Source: Eurosta solidaginis
Taxonomy: Eukaryota > Arthropoda > Insecta > Diptera > Tephritidae
Length of the DNA: 64,000 nt
Assembly: GCF_040869045.1 (NCBI RefSeq)
Contig: NC_090319.1
Span: 381,563,601-381,627,600, forward strand
Direction of reading: 5' to 3'
A program made the position numbers and the translations under genes. Under the pieces are notes generated by a model. That model did no database searches and had not been told where the DNA came from. It saw nothing but the letters and a program-made list of their open reading frames with translations. Positions within the stretch are counted from its first letter, which is position 1, and every line of letters starts with the position of its first letter. Positions 45,010-55,413 of this stretch are shown here, piece after piece.

Positions 45010-45403
45010 ACAATACTTACCATTACATAAAATAACATAATATAACATAACATTACAAAAAATAGCAAAACATTACATACCATATAAAATAACACCTACA
45101 ATAACCTCGCATAGCATTACGAAACATAACATTACATAAGTTAAGAAAACTTTATAAAACATAACATAACATAACACATGACTTGCCTCATTACTGCGTA
45201 TTTTACTTTCAATCTTAAGTTTGCTTCGCTTAATTTGATGATTTGTTTTTTGATTTGAAGGAAAGTTTCGCATTTAAAGATGAAACCTACCATCATCTAC
45301 TTGTTTAATGGTATAAATCAGGGACCGCAGAGGTTATGACTTTTTAGTACAAGTATAGTTGTTAAAATTTCTATTATATTCTGAAAGTCAAAAGCAATAG
45401 CTA

Positions 45404-45590
45404 AAAGTTGATGGCCTAGATGGTTTAATGTGGTCATATTAATCGTTCCCGAGATGGTCGGGCTAGTAACTTTATGGTGCTTTGTTACCGTAACGTACCG
45501 GATCTGTATTCGGCAAAGTACAATCAACAACTATAATACTCCACAACTCCTTCGGGGAGTGTCTTTTTCGTTAATACAACAACAACAATT
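45404..45590 (+). repeat. SINE-B, 5'-truncated copy
   Basis: gatggcctagatggtttaat, gagatggtcgggctagtaac, ccttcggggagtgtct, ending tacaacaacaacaa. Moderately diverged. Confidence 0.8.
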
Positions 45591-45719
45591 GCACTGATAT
45601 GAATATTGGAGATTCGAGTTCAACGCTCAGCTCCCGAAAAGCTAGCTGATGAAGAAGTGAAATTCAGAAACATGTCCTAGTAACCATCGCCGTTTGTAAT
45701 CTTACAATTTTTCTCTAAT

Positions 45720-46090
45720 ATCAATAACAGAAAACAACAATCGGGAATTGATGACATAATTCTCCAAAAATAATCTCGAAATAGTTCTCAACTACGTCGG
45801 TATGGTTTCGGGTCTATTCCGGACTAGGTTTATTTCAAAAGTAGTTACTCCAAGAATAATCGGGTAGTGTACCGCAAATGTTCCAAAAAGAATACCGAGA
45901 TGACTGCCACAGTTCTGGAATTGTCTTAAAAAGATGCGGAAGACAATCGCGAATCTATGCCGAAATTGTCTCGAAATAATTGTCAGTTGCGCCGAAAGTC
46001 ATATCAAAATGTTTACGAAACGATCCGCAAATGATCCCAAAAAAATGCATAAAACAATCCCGTGAGATCCAAAACAGTTTTGAAATGATA
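45720..46090. repeat. Degenerate short-motif repeat (ccgaaatgatccc type)
   Basis: Variants of ccgaaatgatcccgaaat recur irregularly (aatctcgaaatagttctc, cgcaaatgatcccaa, tgataccgaaatagtc). It resembles the reverse complement of the G/T-rich block at 15.0-15.4 kb (cccaaatgaccccga), so the two may be copies of one decayed family in opposite orientations. Confidence 0.5.
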
Positions 46091-46136
46091 CCGAAATAGT
46101 CATGAAATAAAAAGTCATGTTAAAATTAAAAACTAT

Positions 46137-46647
46137 TGTGGCGAATATTAGCATCACTATGCTGTTAGTAAATAAGCACAACAACAAAAACAGCAAGCAG
46201 CCACTCTTATGTATATGTACACATTAAAGCAAACAAGTTTTATGTACAAGGCAACGAAGAATATTCCACACACATAACCAGCAGCTTAAAGCAATGTAAT
46301 TATCTCATATATGTAGTCATAAGCTAAGAGACAAGTTCTTACTCACACATTCACACGCATAATAACCAAGTATGCGATACAACTGTTCCATCCTCGTGAA
46401 AAGTCTAGGCCTTAGGAGAAATATGCGAACGAAGCAGCAGAGAGTATAAAAACCGCGCAAGCTACGGAATAACTAATCAGTTTTTATTTAAACACGCTAT
46501 TGGTTGTGAAGTACTACTCTCAAAGTAGTCTAAATAAAGACAATTTTGCAATACTGAATATTGGAATTACATATTTATGCACCAGTTCAGCGATTCGAAC
46601 GTTAGCAGAAGGTTTAAGATAAGCGGAATTTCCCAAAATTCGGTACA
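46137..46647 (+). repeat. Solo LTR of a gypsy element related to the 29.2-kb LTR
   Basis: Begins TGTGGCGAATATTAGCATCA and ends CCCAAAATTCGGTACA. Shares with the 29.2-kb LTR the start (atattagcatcacta), the end wording (cagcgattcgaacgttagca) and promoter spacing: tataaa at 46,445-46,450 and initiator tcagttt at 46,477-46,483. No pol or second LTR is nearby and no target duplication is visible (ctat / tcgc), so it is an old or rearranged solo LTR. Confidence 0.8.
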
Positions 46648-46649
46648 TC

Positions 46650-47650
46650 GCCAGCAAATTAAGTCAGGGTGATCTAGCACTTACCACTTACAGTTACCCT
46701 TAATGGTTCCATTCCTTTATAGTGAAGTGTATGATAAGACTACTACAGCGTTCATTTTGTGGGAAACCTTCACATATTCCCCGATTAGATCTTTATTACA
46801 TTTTTAAGAAGATATTTATATAGTTTGTCATAAAGTCAAATTTAACAAATTTAAATATCTATTTATTAACAATGCTGGAGAAGTTATTTATTTAACCAAA
46901 AATGCAGATAAGAAGCTATAGCAGTCCATAAAAGTAACGAAACACATTTAACTATCGCTGTTTATTTTTATTTTATCACTTTCGAGAATACCTAATTGAG
47001 AAAGATAAAACTTCCATTATGAGCAGCAGCTGGAAAACGCATAAAATTTTTAAATTTTATTACAACTAAGGAACCTAAAAAGTAATTGGCCTCATTGAAA
47101 ATGAAATAATTAAGATATGCAACATACAAAAACTGAAATCTGATATTCATAAAATAAGTATCCCGTCACTCAAACCAAAACTCTACTTCAAAAACATATG
47201 TATGCTTACTATGTATACAATGATGTTGTTGTTGTACACAACATATTCACGTACATATGTGCACATCTATTGCATTTATTATTTATAACATACTTTGACA
47301 ACGCCGATCAATTTGTTAATGCTTATATCTCAGTGCACATTTTTCCACTCATTAAACTTTCTTTTTATTATTTTCAATGCCTGTGATCCTTTTGTTAGCT
47401 TGTCGCTTACTTACATTATCACATTTACGCTTTCATTTACTGCGCTTTTGTAGCAACTAAAATTCACATCCATTGCCGCATTCATGGCATTCATTCGTTT
47501 GACGCATTGACAGGGATGTCAAACAACATCAATCAGTATACGAAAATATATCCATCAGGATTAATAATTTATCACCTAAATTGGGAGGCTCTCGACAAGA
47601 ACTTATTCAAAAAAAAGGAAATCAAAATGGTAAAGGTATGCATTTCAATT
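46650..47650. other. No gene seen
   Basis: AT-rich with no credible frame, RNA gene or clear repeat. Confidence 0.5.
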
Positions 47651-47654
47651 GAAA

Positions 47655-48680
47655 ACGACTAAGAGTGTTTAAGCTCGGGGGGAATCGAACATTATATACC
47701 CAGTTGTGGGCTTTATGTTAGGAAGAAACTCTAAAAAAAGTTTACAATATGAAAGCTTAATCAAGTTTTTACTTTGGAGAGGATACAAAGGAATGGTGGA
47801 GGGACCACGCTCCTTTTCAACATTTTCCAAAACCTGTGCACTACATAAATACTGAAATGGAAAATCAGTGCTATGTGGTCAAATGTGAGTCGCCTTCCAT
47901 GAAAGCTTGTACATTGGCAGAGAAAGCGATGAATCGACTACTCTTCTTCCTCATTGTGACTGCAGAAGTGGTTGGTTTGTCCCATCATTAGAGCATTGGT
48001 GCTATAGCACATTGAACTGTGATAACTACGGGTGTTACTCTCACTACAGATTTATTTAGCTTGAGAGAGAAGCTGATTCTTCTTCTATCCAAGCATGGTC
48101 TTAAGACCTCGAAACCAACGCGGTTGTTCGACAGCAAGTCCGTTGCCTTAATCTTCCTCAGGATATATTTCAGCGGTGGGCGGTTCAAGCAGTCCGTTTC
48201 GGTACTTTTTCTGGTCATCTCAAAGGCAAATTCATTTCTTCAATATCGCTGTACCCAGGAGCCCAGCAAAGTGAAAAATGTATGCGCCTTGTAGACGTCA
48301 GCGTGGCTCGACACCTACGTACGATATCCGACTTTAAACGAAGGATTCTAATGCCTTTAAGATGACCTGGCTGTCGATAAAGTTCGTTTAAACTCTCTTC
48401 TAAATCTTAAAATATTACTACAAAAAAACTAAAAATTTCCAATCGGCTACGACCTTCAAAGTTTATGCACAAAATGTTCCGTTTGTCTCCACTGTGCGGC
48501 GGACGGACATGCGGATGAATGGGCATGGCTCAATCGAAATTTATTTCGAAACTGATAATTTTGATTTCTAGATGTTTATATCTATCTCGATTTCTTCATA
48601 ACATTACAACCCACTATTATGCGACAAAAGTTAAAGCAGCCTGTATACAAGTGCAGCTGGTTATAAAAACAGCTGCGACT
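47655..48680 (+). repeat. Interspersed repeat family C, ends preserved, interior replaced
   Basis: Start wording at 47,660-47,715 (gtttaagctcggggggaatc, aacattatatacccag) and end wording at 48,500-48,650 (acggacatgcggatgaatgg, gtttatatctatctcgattt). A minus-strand LINE scrap lies between. Both ends may belong to one copy. Confidence 0.5.
47990..48370 (-). pseudogene. LINE RNase H fragment (I/Jockey type), heavily decayed
   Basis: Minus-strand conceptual translation gives FIDSQVILKALE near 48,355, matching the conserved DSQAAIKAL block. Further on, near 48,255-48,290, SLCWAPGYSDIEEMN matches the WVPGHSDIEGNE block. Stops and frameshifts are frequent. It is only a scrap. Confidence 0.6.
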
Positions 48681-49680
48681 TTGCAGACAGCGGCCGATCT
48701 TTTAACCAAATTTAAGCCAATTTGTAGACACACAAACATTTGAACAAGATAGATCACAAATACACAATTGTTCTTATCAGCGTCAAGTATCAACATAAAA
48801 TACGGTGCCCATATGCAGTGATGAAGAATCTTCTATATGTTTGGTTGCCCAAAATTTTACCTTTGAAATTGAAACCAAACCGCTTGGTGTTTGCTTTTAT
48901 TTTTGTCTTTCTCCTCTGTCGATCATGTGGTATATGCGCCCCCCAAAACAATGATCGATTACGTGATCATTTACATTTTTCCTTAGAATAAAATAGAAGA
49001 ATCTTTCTCATATGAGAATATTTAACTGAGATGACTGTCAAATGAAAGGAATACGCCTGACATCTTCAAGCGATGCATATTTCAAATTTTTTATTTGATG
49101 GTTCTGCTTTCCGTATTCATTCATGCGAGACTTCTTGAAAAATGTAGGTATATATATCTCCATGAATATATTCAAACATATATACAAACATAACTTCAGC
49201 ATTTTATATTTCTTCCTTTGGGGCATATGGAATATTATTCATATACGAACGCTCCCACACATCGCATGATGAACAACAAAAAACTCAACAAAAAAAAAAA
49301 AAAACAAAAAAAAAATCTTCAACCATTGTTAAGTTCGTCGTAAATTTATATACGTTTTGTAAATCTCTTTAGGTGCTACTTTTTTTTTTTTTTTTTTTTT
49401 TTGTTAAAGAAATTGAAAATATCATAACCTGACATTTTGTTGATTTATGCCTGGCAATACTGATGATGCGTATTTGTATAAATAATTAACTGGCGGCTGT
49501 CAAGGTTAACACACAAATCATTTTCACATGCAAGTTACCCAAATGCATACATGAAGCCGATGAATATGATTTCATATTTGTAAGAGACTAATTGTACCAA
49601 CTGTAATTAAATGCTGAACATTTCCAAAGAACCACACTATTACTTTAAAGAAATTTTAATTTGAAAAACATCTCAGGTAA
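48681..49680. other. No gene seen; homopolymer runs
   Basis: Contains an A-rich run at 49,290-49,316 and a T run of about 25 at 49,378-49,402. No coding frame supported. Confidence 0.5.
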
Positions 49681-49687
49681 ACTCTCT

Positions 49688-49760
49688 TCTTAGGTTAGGT
49701 TAGGTTAAAGTGGTTGCCCCCCCAGAAATTGGAGTGACACACTTAGGCCAAAGTCTCTTC
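49688..49760 (-). repeat. LINE 3' end with (TTAGGT)n-type tail
   Basis: ttaggttaggttaggtta is followed by gtggttgccccccc. On the minus strand this is a LINE terminus ending in repeated AACCTA units, like the LOA-like ends at 42,380 and 51,966. Confidence 0.6.
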
Positions 49761-49921
49761 TTATTAGACCTAAAATAAAACTTTGTAGAACTCAGGTTTA
49801 AGATAAATAATAGCTGTGCTTTTTAAAATGTGTATACATATGCACTTAAATTTTATATAGGGGTGCTAAGTGTGTAACTTTATCTACACTTATAAAATTG
49901 TTGCACATAAACTTAAATAAA

Positions 49922-50252
49922 AAATAAATGTAAGGCGCGAGCTTCTCTTCCAATTTGCGTCGTGCTCCTCCTGATTTTACCTACAAGTTGGCCGGACGGG
50001 ACCTACATGTTTTATGCCGACTCCGAACGGCATCTGCAAGGTAGATGAGTTTTCACTGAGAGCTTTTCATGGCAGAAATAGACCAGGAGCGCTTGCCAGT
50101 CACTGCCGAGGGGCGACCCCGCTTAGAAAAATTTTCTTCTAATTGAAAAACCTTATTTCTAAAATTTTGATGTTGCTTTGCCCGGGAGTTGAACCCAGGG
50201 CATACGGTGTGATAGGCGGAGCACGCTACCATCACACCACGGTGGCCGCCGT
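49922..50252 (-). mobile_element. SINE-A, near full length with a small deletion
   Basis: Complete head, T-arm and body. About 28 bp near the tail (ataacctccgaagagatcta region) are missing, so the text jumps from aggcgcg to agcttctcttcc. acataaactta is found on both sides but shifted by an ataaac expansion on the right, so the target duplication is uncertain. Confidence 0.85.
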
Positions 50253-50863
50253 GATACATAAACATAAACATAAACTTAGTTCTGCTAAATATCAATCTTA
50301 TATATTATTTAAAATTGATGTTTTTATGCAGGTATCTTTTTCGCCCTCATTTGGAATCCAAATCTATAAATAAAGTTTTGGTTGTAAAGTTGGAGATTTG
50401 TGCTATTAGCGAGCTTTAGGCATTATTGGTCATAGTGCTTTTGTTTAACTATATTTTATTAAAATAAAATGTTAAAAACAAGCGATTGTAAGCACACAAA
50501 GAAATCTATTTGGGCTATTAATTAGAACTAACACTGCGTTACCGGCATTTGCTAACATTCGCCAGATGGCAGCGAAAGCGCATGTAAGTTTTTATTGATG
50601 GATGATTGATTGATAGAAAAGCTGATTTCTGTTGACATTTGATATGACACTTTTATATTGGTTCGGCAAGATGCGCACGGGTCCGGCTAGTATAATATAT
50701 AAGTCTGTCCACACGCACCTAATGGGGGCTAGAAATAGTTTGCTACCTTTTTCGCGAAGTGCCACGCCAGCAGCAAATCACCAAGTCCTTCTTTTGGAGC
50801 TGCAATATCACTGCTGACTATATCTCAACTCCATTAAATTTTGCCAATCATTAATGGAATGGA

Positions 50864-51203
50864 ATGGCGGCCGCCGTGTTATGATGGTAGCGTGCTCCGC
50901 CTATTACACCGATGATCCTGGGTTCACGCCCCGGGCACAGCAACATAATAATTTCAGAAACAAGTTTTTTTCAATTAGAATAACATTTTTCTAAGCGTGG
51001 TCGCCCCTTGCAAGTGTTTGGAAAGCACTCCGAGTGTATATCTGCCATGAAAAGCTTCTCAGTGAAAACTCATCTGCCTTGTATAAAACAAGTAGGTCCT
51101 GTCCCGCCAATTTGTAGGAAACGCAAATTGGAAGAGAAACTCGGCCTTAGATCTCTTCGGAGGCTATCGCGCCTTACATTTATTTTTTTATTTATTTTTT
51201 TGT
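50864..51203 (+). mobile_element. SINE-A, plus orientation, diverged, with 13-bp TSD
   Basis: Head gccgccgtgttatgatggta, T-arm gggttcacgccccgggc, tail gcgccttacatttatttttt. A piece of body (atgccgttcggagtcgg) is deleted. Target duplication ttaatggaatgga at 50,851-50,863 and 51,204-51,216. Confidence 0.9.
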
Positions 51204-51699
51204 TTAATGGAATGGACTTAAACGTTGTTCCGCTCTAAGTAAGAGGTTGTATAAGGAATAAGAGGGTAAACTAAGAAAGAGAGGTTCATTGTAGAAATCG
51301 TATTGCTCAAGATTTTATTGGTTTGCATTTTACAGCGACGACCAAAAATGGTAGGAGGAAAACTCATGAGGAACCTCAGAGAACACTTTTACCTCCGCTA
51401 TAGTTTCCTCATGCGATTTGCATACTTCAAAAGTACTTTTATGTGTAAGATGTTCTCACATGCACAGCTTCGGTCCCATAGCTAAATGGCGATGAGACAG
51501 TTTGACTCGGCTTTGGCTCAAACTTAAAATAATTGCTTTTCACCTATTAAATAAAGACGTTTTCAGATTTTTTCAATTCAAAACGAATATTCATTTGATA
51601 CAAAACTAATGAGATATTAAATTGAGGTGTGTAATTTACACAAACAAGTTTCTATTTTCTTGGAGAGACGGGTGGGACTACGAGCTCATAGGCCTATGC

Positions 51700-51855
51700 A
51701 AGTGGATGGCTTACGTCTTAGCTTGTAACTGGTGTGGGGCTTAGAATATCCGCAGCAGGTGTGCTTATCGCAAGAGGCTTCTAAAATACTAAAGGGGTTG
51801 TGTAGCGCAACCCATCCCAACCATCAATATCGAAAACACTCCCCAAAACCTATTG
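51700..51855 (+). repeat. SINE-B, internally deleted copy
   Basis: 5' wording (gtgtgcttatcgcaagaggc, aaaggggttgtgtagcgcaa) is joined directly to 3' wording (atcaatatcgaaaacactcc). The middle ~200 bp are gone. Confidence 0.7.
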
Positions 51856-52024
51856 ATTTGTGAATAAAGTCAACAACTTAAACGTAAATATTAATTCTAT
51901 CCTTCATAAACCTAAAAAAAAAACAAGAAAAAATTGGATTCCTTGTGGATTTAAATAACTTCAAGTTTAGGTTAGGTTGAACTGGCCGGTCTATGAGGAC
52001 CTTACATAGAGTGAGTCCGTAGTG

Positions 52025-52659
52025 TTACCAGAAGTTTGTTTTAACGACCAGACTGAAAAGCCCTATCAAAAACCAGGACCTATGTTTTAAATAACTCCGC
52101 CTCTTGGCAAATACTAGAAGCTTCCTAGGTTTTAAGCCACTTGCTGCGTCTAGATCTGACAGCTGTACCACTCCTAATAGCTGGAGTCTTAGCCTGGGAA
52201 GTGCAGGGCACGAGCACATAACGTTCTCGATCGTTTGCTCCTCCAACCCGCACTTCCTATATCTGCTATCACTGACCAAGCCTAATTTAAAGGCATATGA
52301 CGCCAGAAGGAAGTGTCCAGTCAGAATACGCAACATGAGTCTACAGTCCTCTCTTTTAATGATAGAAGCAACTTTGTTAGTCTAAGGTTGTAAGACCTAC
52401 ACATAATCTTCGACACTTTACAGCCCCGCGCTTGAACCCACGCCTTTCCAGCTTGGTCGATCATGTGCACCTCTCGCCTTCGCTTAATATCGCGCAGTGT
52501 CATTGGGACATTTACGGAGGAAGCTTCAAGGGATGCGCCCTTTTTAGCTATTTCGTCCGCTTTTTCATTCCTATCTATTCCCACATGCCCTGGGACCCAA
52601 TATAGATGTTTGCTTCTCCCTGTCCCGATTCTCTCCAGAGACTGCTTACACTCTAACAC
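52025..52659 (-). pseudogene. LOA-like LINE RNase H and C-terminus
   Basis: 52,321-52,659 encodes the second half of a LINE RNase H: LECKQSLERIG, then LYWVPGHVGIDRNEKADEIA (conserved WVPGH and NEKAD blocks), then a basic stretch. A frameshift near 52,330 leads into 52,025-52,336 (RILTGHFLLASYAFKLG, CGLEEQTIENVMCSCPAL), the cysteine-bearing C-terminal block typical of these ORF2 proteins. The N-terminal half of RNase H is removed by the internal deletion. Confidence 0.85.
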
Positions 52660-53165
52660 GCATTTAAGTGCTGCGCTATGCGAATTTTGCTAATGCCAAA
52701 GGACATTTTGCCAAGCTGCGTATACAAAATATCCTCCGCCTGCTTGCTTATTTGGAAGATATAGAACTGACCTTCCTCGGTAGGCCGAGATACAGTAAGT
52801 ACCTTCCAATCCTGTGCCGGTATGTTCGGATTCTGATTCTGCACAAGTCGCAGTGTATCCTCCGATTTCATCACGCATGGTATCCATACCTTAACTTTTG
52901 GTACCGTGGGGATTTGTGCTTTATCCACCACCTCAAACAGCTTTGTCACATCACTCATCTTCTCGGGAATAGCCGGAGTCTTCGTGTTATCTCCCTTTGG
53001 CACCTCCGAGAAAGCCAGGTCCTTAGCGTTAACTCCCTTTAGCACCTCCGAGAAAGCCGGAGTCTTAGCGTTATCTTCCTTTGGCTTATCTCCTACTTCC
53101 GTAGTTGGAACTTCTCTCTGACTCGCAGCTTTCGAGGTAGTTGCTACCTCGCTATTGGGGCCCAT
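52653..53165 (-). pseudogene. LOA-like LINE ORF1, C-terminal domain (DUF4780-like)
   Basis: Includes a low-complexity stretch with three near-repeats of the type AFSEVLKGVNAKDLAFSEVP. A folded C-terminal part follows (VWIPCVMKSEDTLRLVQNQN, FYIFQISKQAEDILY), similar to the DUF4780 module I recall in fly LINE ORF1 proteins. It probably binds RNA. The last six residues come from the deletion join. Confidence 0.75.
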
Positions 53166-53169
53166 CTGT

Positions 53170-53700
53170 CTTACAGCTTTGGGCCTACTTGTCTTGTCTA
53201 TGTGACTGCTCTTCCTCGCGGCTCTAGCACTGGGTCCTTTCTGCCTCTTGAAGCAGGCTTGTCGCCTTCCGCTGAACGTTGCCTCTTCATTCTGCCATTC
53301 GACGCTTCTTCCTCCTCGTACCGGTTGCAGAACCGAGGGTTTCTCGCAGCAAACCTTTTGAACTGCCTTCGACCTACTTCTACCGCCTTATGGGCCCATT
53401 CCAAGCGCTAGATCTCCACTTCTGTTGGGTCGACCACTGCTCCCAAGTGTTGTACAATTCTTAGTGCTGCACGGTATTGCGAGAGAGCTTTTTACTTCCT
53501 CTGCTCCGTACCCTTCTCCACTCTTCTACTTCGTTTTCATTTGTGTGCTTCTCCAACACGGAGTTCACTGAATGAGCACTACTCTCGCTCCCCGAGTCCG
53601 ACGCATCGCTTATTGCGTATTTGTCGTCCTAGGCTTGCGAATCAGTCCTCATCTTATCATCGTCCTTATTACAATTAGGTAATGAGTCTTTCATCTTGGT
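53170..53700 (-). pseudogene. LOA-like LINE ORF1, N-terminal part
   Basis: Starts at about 53,698 with MKDSLPNCNKDDDK. Then an acidic, Ser-rich stretch (near 53,560-53,620) and a basic one (WAHKAVEVGRRQFKRFAARN, 53,198-53,404). At least one stop codon and a frameshift interrupt it. Confidence 0.75.
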
Positions 53701-54068
53701 CGTACGACCACCTGCCCAACAAGGCGGGATCAGCGGTCCAGTATTATATACGGAGAAAGCACCGTCCGCCACATAAGCGCCCCTTACTGTGGTAAGGCCA
53801 TAGATACTTCCCGAGGTGGCCCGGTATCGGGAAGGCTCCGTTCGAATACAGCCGAATTTATCCCCTGGTTGCAAATCCTCCAAAAGGCACGGTCCGCATA
53901 ACACCATGGATTAGGGGGTTGGCAGTTCTTGGTCACCGACATCCCGCCGCCCTCCTATGAGGCGAAACGGCGTAGATGTCAGTCCTAAATAGCTCCGCCT
54001 CATAGTCGGGCGCTATGGAGTTCGGCTAAGCCCTCACACCAACGACAAGGTGCCTATCCTAGTGAGGG

Positions 54069-54479
54069 TTTCTATGTATTGAAAGACAATAATTTTATTT
54101 CAGTTCTTCATTGGAGGTTTCTTTGCTCTCGGAATGCACCTTAAGCTTCTTGATCGTGCCGATCTGTTAGGTATGAGGGTATCTAATTTATTTCATATAA
54201 CTGCAGTTCAGCCCATTAAGCATGCGATGTTTTAAAAAGAAACCACAGAGGTAGTTAGGTAAATAGGAGCTACAAAGTTTAGGTACTTAGCGTGGGAGAG
54301 ACAGTACCAACCGCTTCAGAAATTGTTTAGGACTTAAGCTTCTTATCTCGAATTGTTATATGGATCAAGGTGCTGTAGAGTCTAGACATTAGACATGTAT
54401 GTTATTTAACTATTAACCGTTTCGTTCCTGATAGCTACCATATATCAGAACTTCAAACGTCCCTCTGATAGCGTAGAAA
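54069..54479. other. No gene seen
   Basis: Unremarkable AT-rich sequence between the LINE and the BEL fragment. Confidence 0.4.
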
Positions 54480-54494
54480 AACATTGTACATTCT

Positions 54495-54795
54495 ATGAGA
54501 GACTTTTACTTAACACGGGTCGAGCTACAAAGACTCCTTACTAAACGTCTGGTTAGTCTTATTCTCGAGTTAATGGCACACCAACTATCAAGGTTTATGC
54601 ATGGTGTAACTCTAAGGTTGTTGTGTCATTGGTTTTCTGTGCCTCAAGTAAAACTGAAAACCTTTGTTGCTAACCGACCCAGCGAAATTTTCTGCACACT
54701 CCTCCGAAATGTTTTGCTCTTATGTGCTTCCCGACGAATTTCAACAGAGCCACTCTTTAGTTTTAATCTTTGGGGGACGGCAGCAAGCGGGTAAC
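54495..54795 (+). pseudogene. BEL/Pao retrotransposon pol fragment
   Basis: A 99-codon frame. FYLTRVELQRLL corresponds to the conserved PRLEL block. RLLCHWFSVPQVKLKTFVANRPSEI corresponds to the RNase H-like VLHWL...KTFVANR.SEI block; the motif is split here by substitutions. LLCASRRISTEPLFSFNLWG corresponds to NPADCASRG...LW. The order and spacing fit the region between RT and integrase in BEL/Pao elements. Surrounding domains are not recognisable. Confidence 0.7.
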
Positions 54796-54989
54796 ACAGC
54801 GAATAAGAATTAAAAAAATATTTTGTATAAGAACATATACTTTCTTCTAAACGCAGTTATGTTATCCACGTATGGAGATTAAGATAATATCCTGAGCTCA
54901 CTAGTTGAACGAGGGGCAAAGATCCCTCAGCATATCTGTCATTATATTAATCGTTGATTCAAACATGCAAACACAATGTATGTACCACT

Positions 54990-55399
54990 ACCCTCAGCGG
55001 GTTAGGGGGTTAAAATATACCCCCGGTGGGTATACCTGTCGTAAGAGGCGACTAAAATACCAAATAGATTCAAGAGGTTGTGTAGCGCAACCCTTTTAAG
55101 GGGTTGCCAGCGCAATATATAGATTCTCCAACACAATTGTTAACCTCACCTATCCATGGCGAATCCTGTTTCATTAACAGCCGAGGCTCTGGCGACCCTG
55201 AACTCCTCATGGATCTAGGGGGCGGGAGGGCGGTATGGCCTAGAAGGTTGCATGTGGTCATAACAAATCGTTCCCGAGATGGTCGGGCTTGGTACCGGAA
55301 CGTACGGGATCTGCATCCAGCAAAGGACTATCAACATCGATAAAACTCCCCAAGGCCTTCGGGGAGTGTATTTATTGCTACAATAACAACACCAACAAT
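54990..55399 (+). mobile_element. SINE-B, longest copy (410 bp) with perfect 14-bp TSD
   Basis: Begins accctcagcgggttaggggg, then ggtgggtatacctgtcgtaa, agaggttgtgtagcgcaacc, cagccgaggctctggcgacc, gagatggtcgggcttggtac and ccttcggggagtgtat, ending in a CAA-type tail. Target duplication atgtatgtaccact at 54,976-54,989 and 55,400-55,413. This defines the full-length family. It encodes no protein and I see no clean tRNA head, so its RNA origin is open. Confidence 0.9.
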
Positions 55400-55413
55400 A
55401 TGTATGTACCACT

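Larger units (their letters stand above)
44262..45180. repeat. AACAT-type pentanucleotide microsatellite, split by SINEs
   Basis: Imperfect aacataacat repeats at 44,262-44,385 continue at 45,020-45,180. The interruption at 44,394-45,019 is a SINE composite bordered by a 10-bp target duplication, so the microsatellite was once continuous. Confidence 0.85.
51966..54068 (-). mobile_element. LOA-like LINE, minus strand, ends intact but EN and RT deleted
   Basis: 5' end at ~54,068 matches the 5' starts at 23,743 and 38,940. The 3' end at 51,966 has a short AACCTAAAC tail. ORF1 (about 53,700 down to 52,680) is fused at 52,655-52,680 to the RNase H part of ORF2, so roughly the entire endonuclease and reverse transcriptase are deleted in one step. 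The uninterrupted ORF1 region at 53.5-53.7 kb shows where the CR1 tail was inserted in copies A and B. Confidence 0.85.

Noticed and set aside
44262..45180. Possible CRISPR-like array of short direct repeats
   Set aside because: Units are a 5-bp microsatellite with no constant repeat or unique spacers, in a eukaryotic TE context.
49688..49705. Telomeric repeat tract
   Set aside because: The unit is TTAGGT rather than TTAGG, only about three units long, and it sits at a LINE 3' end.
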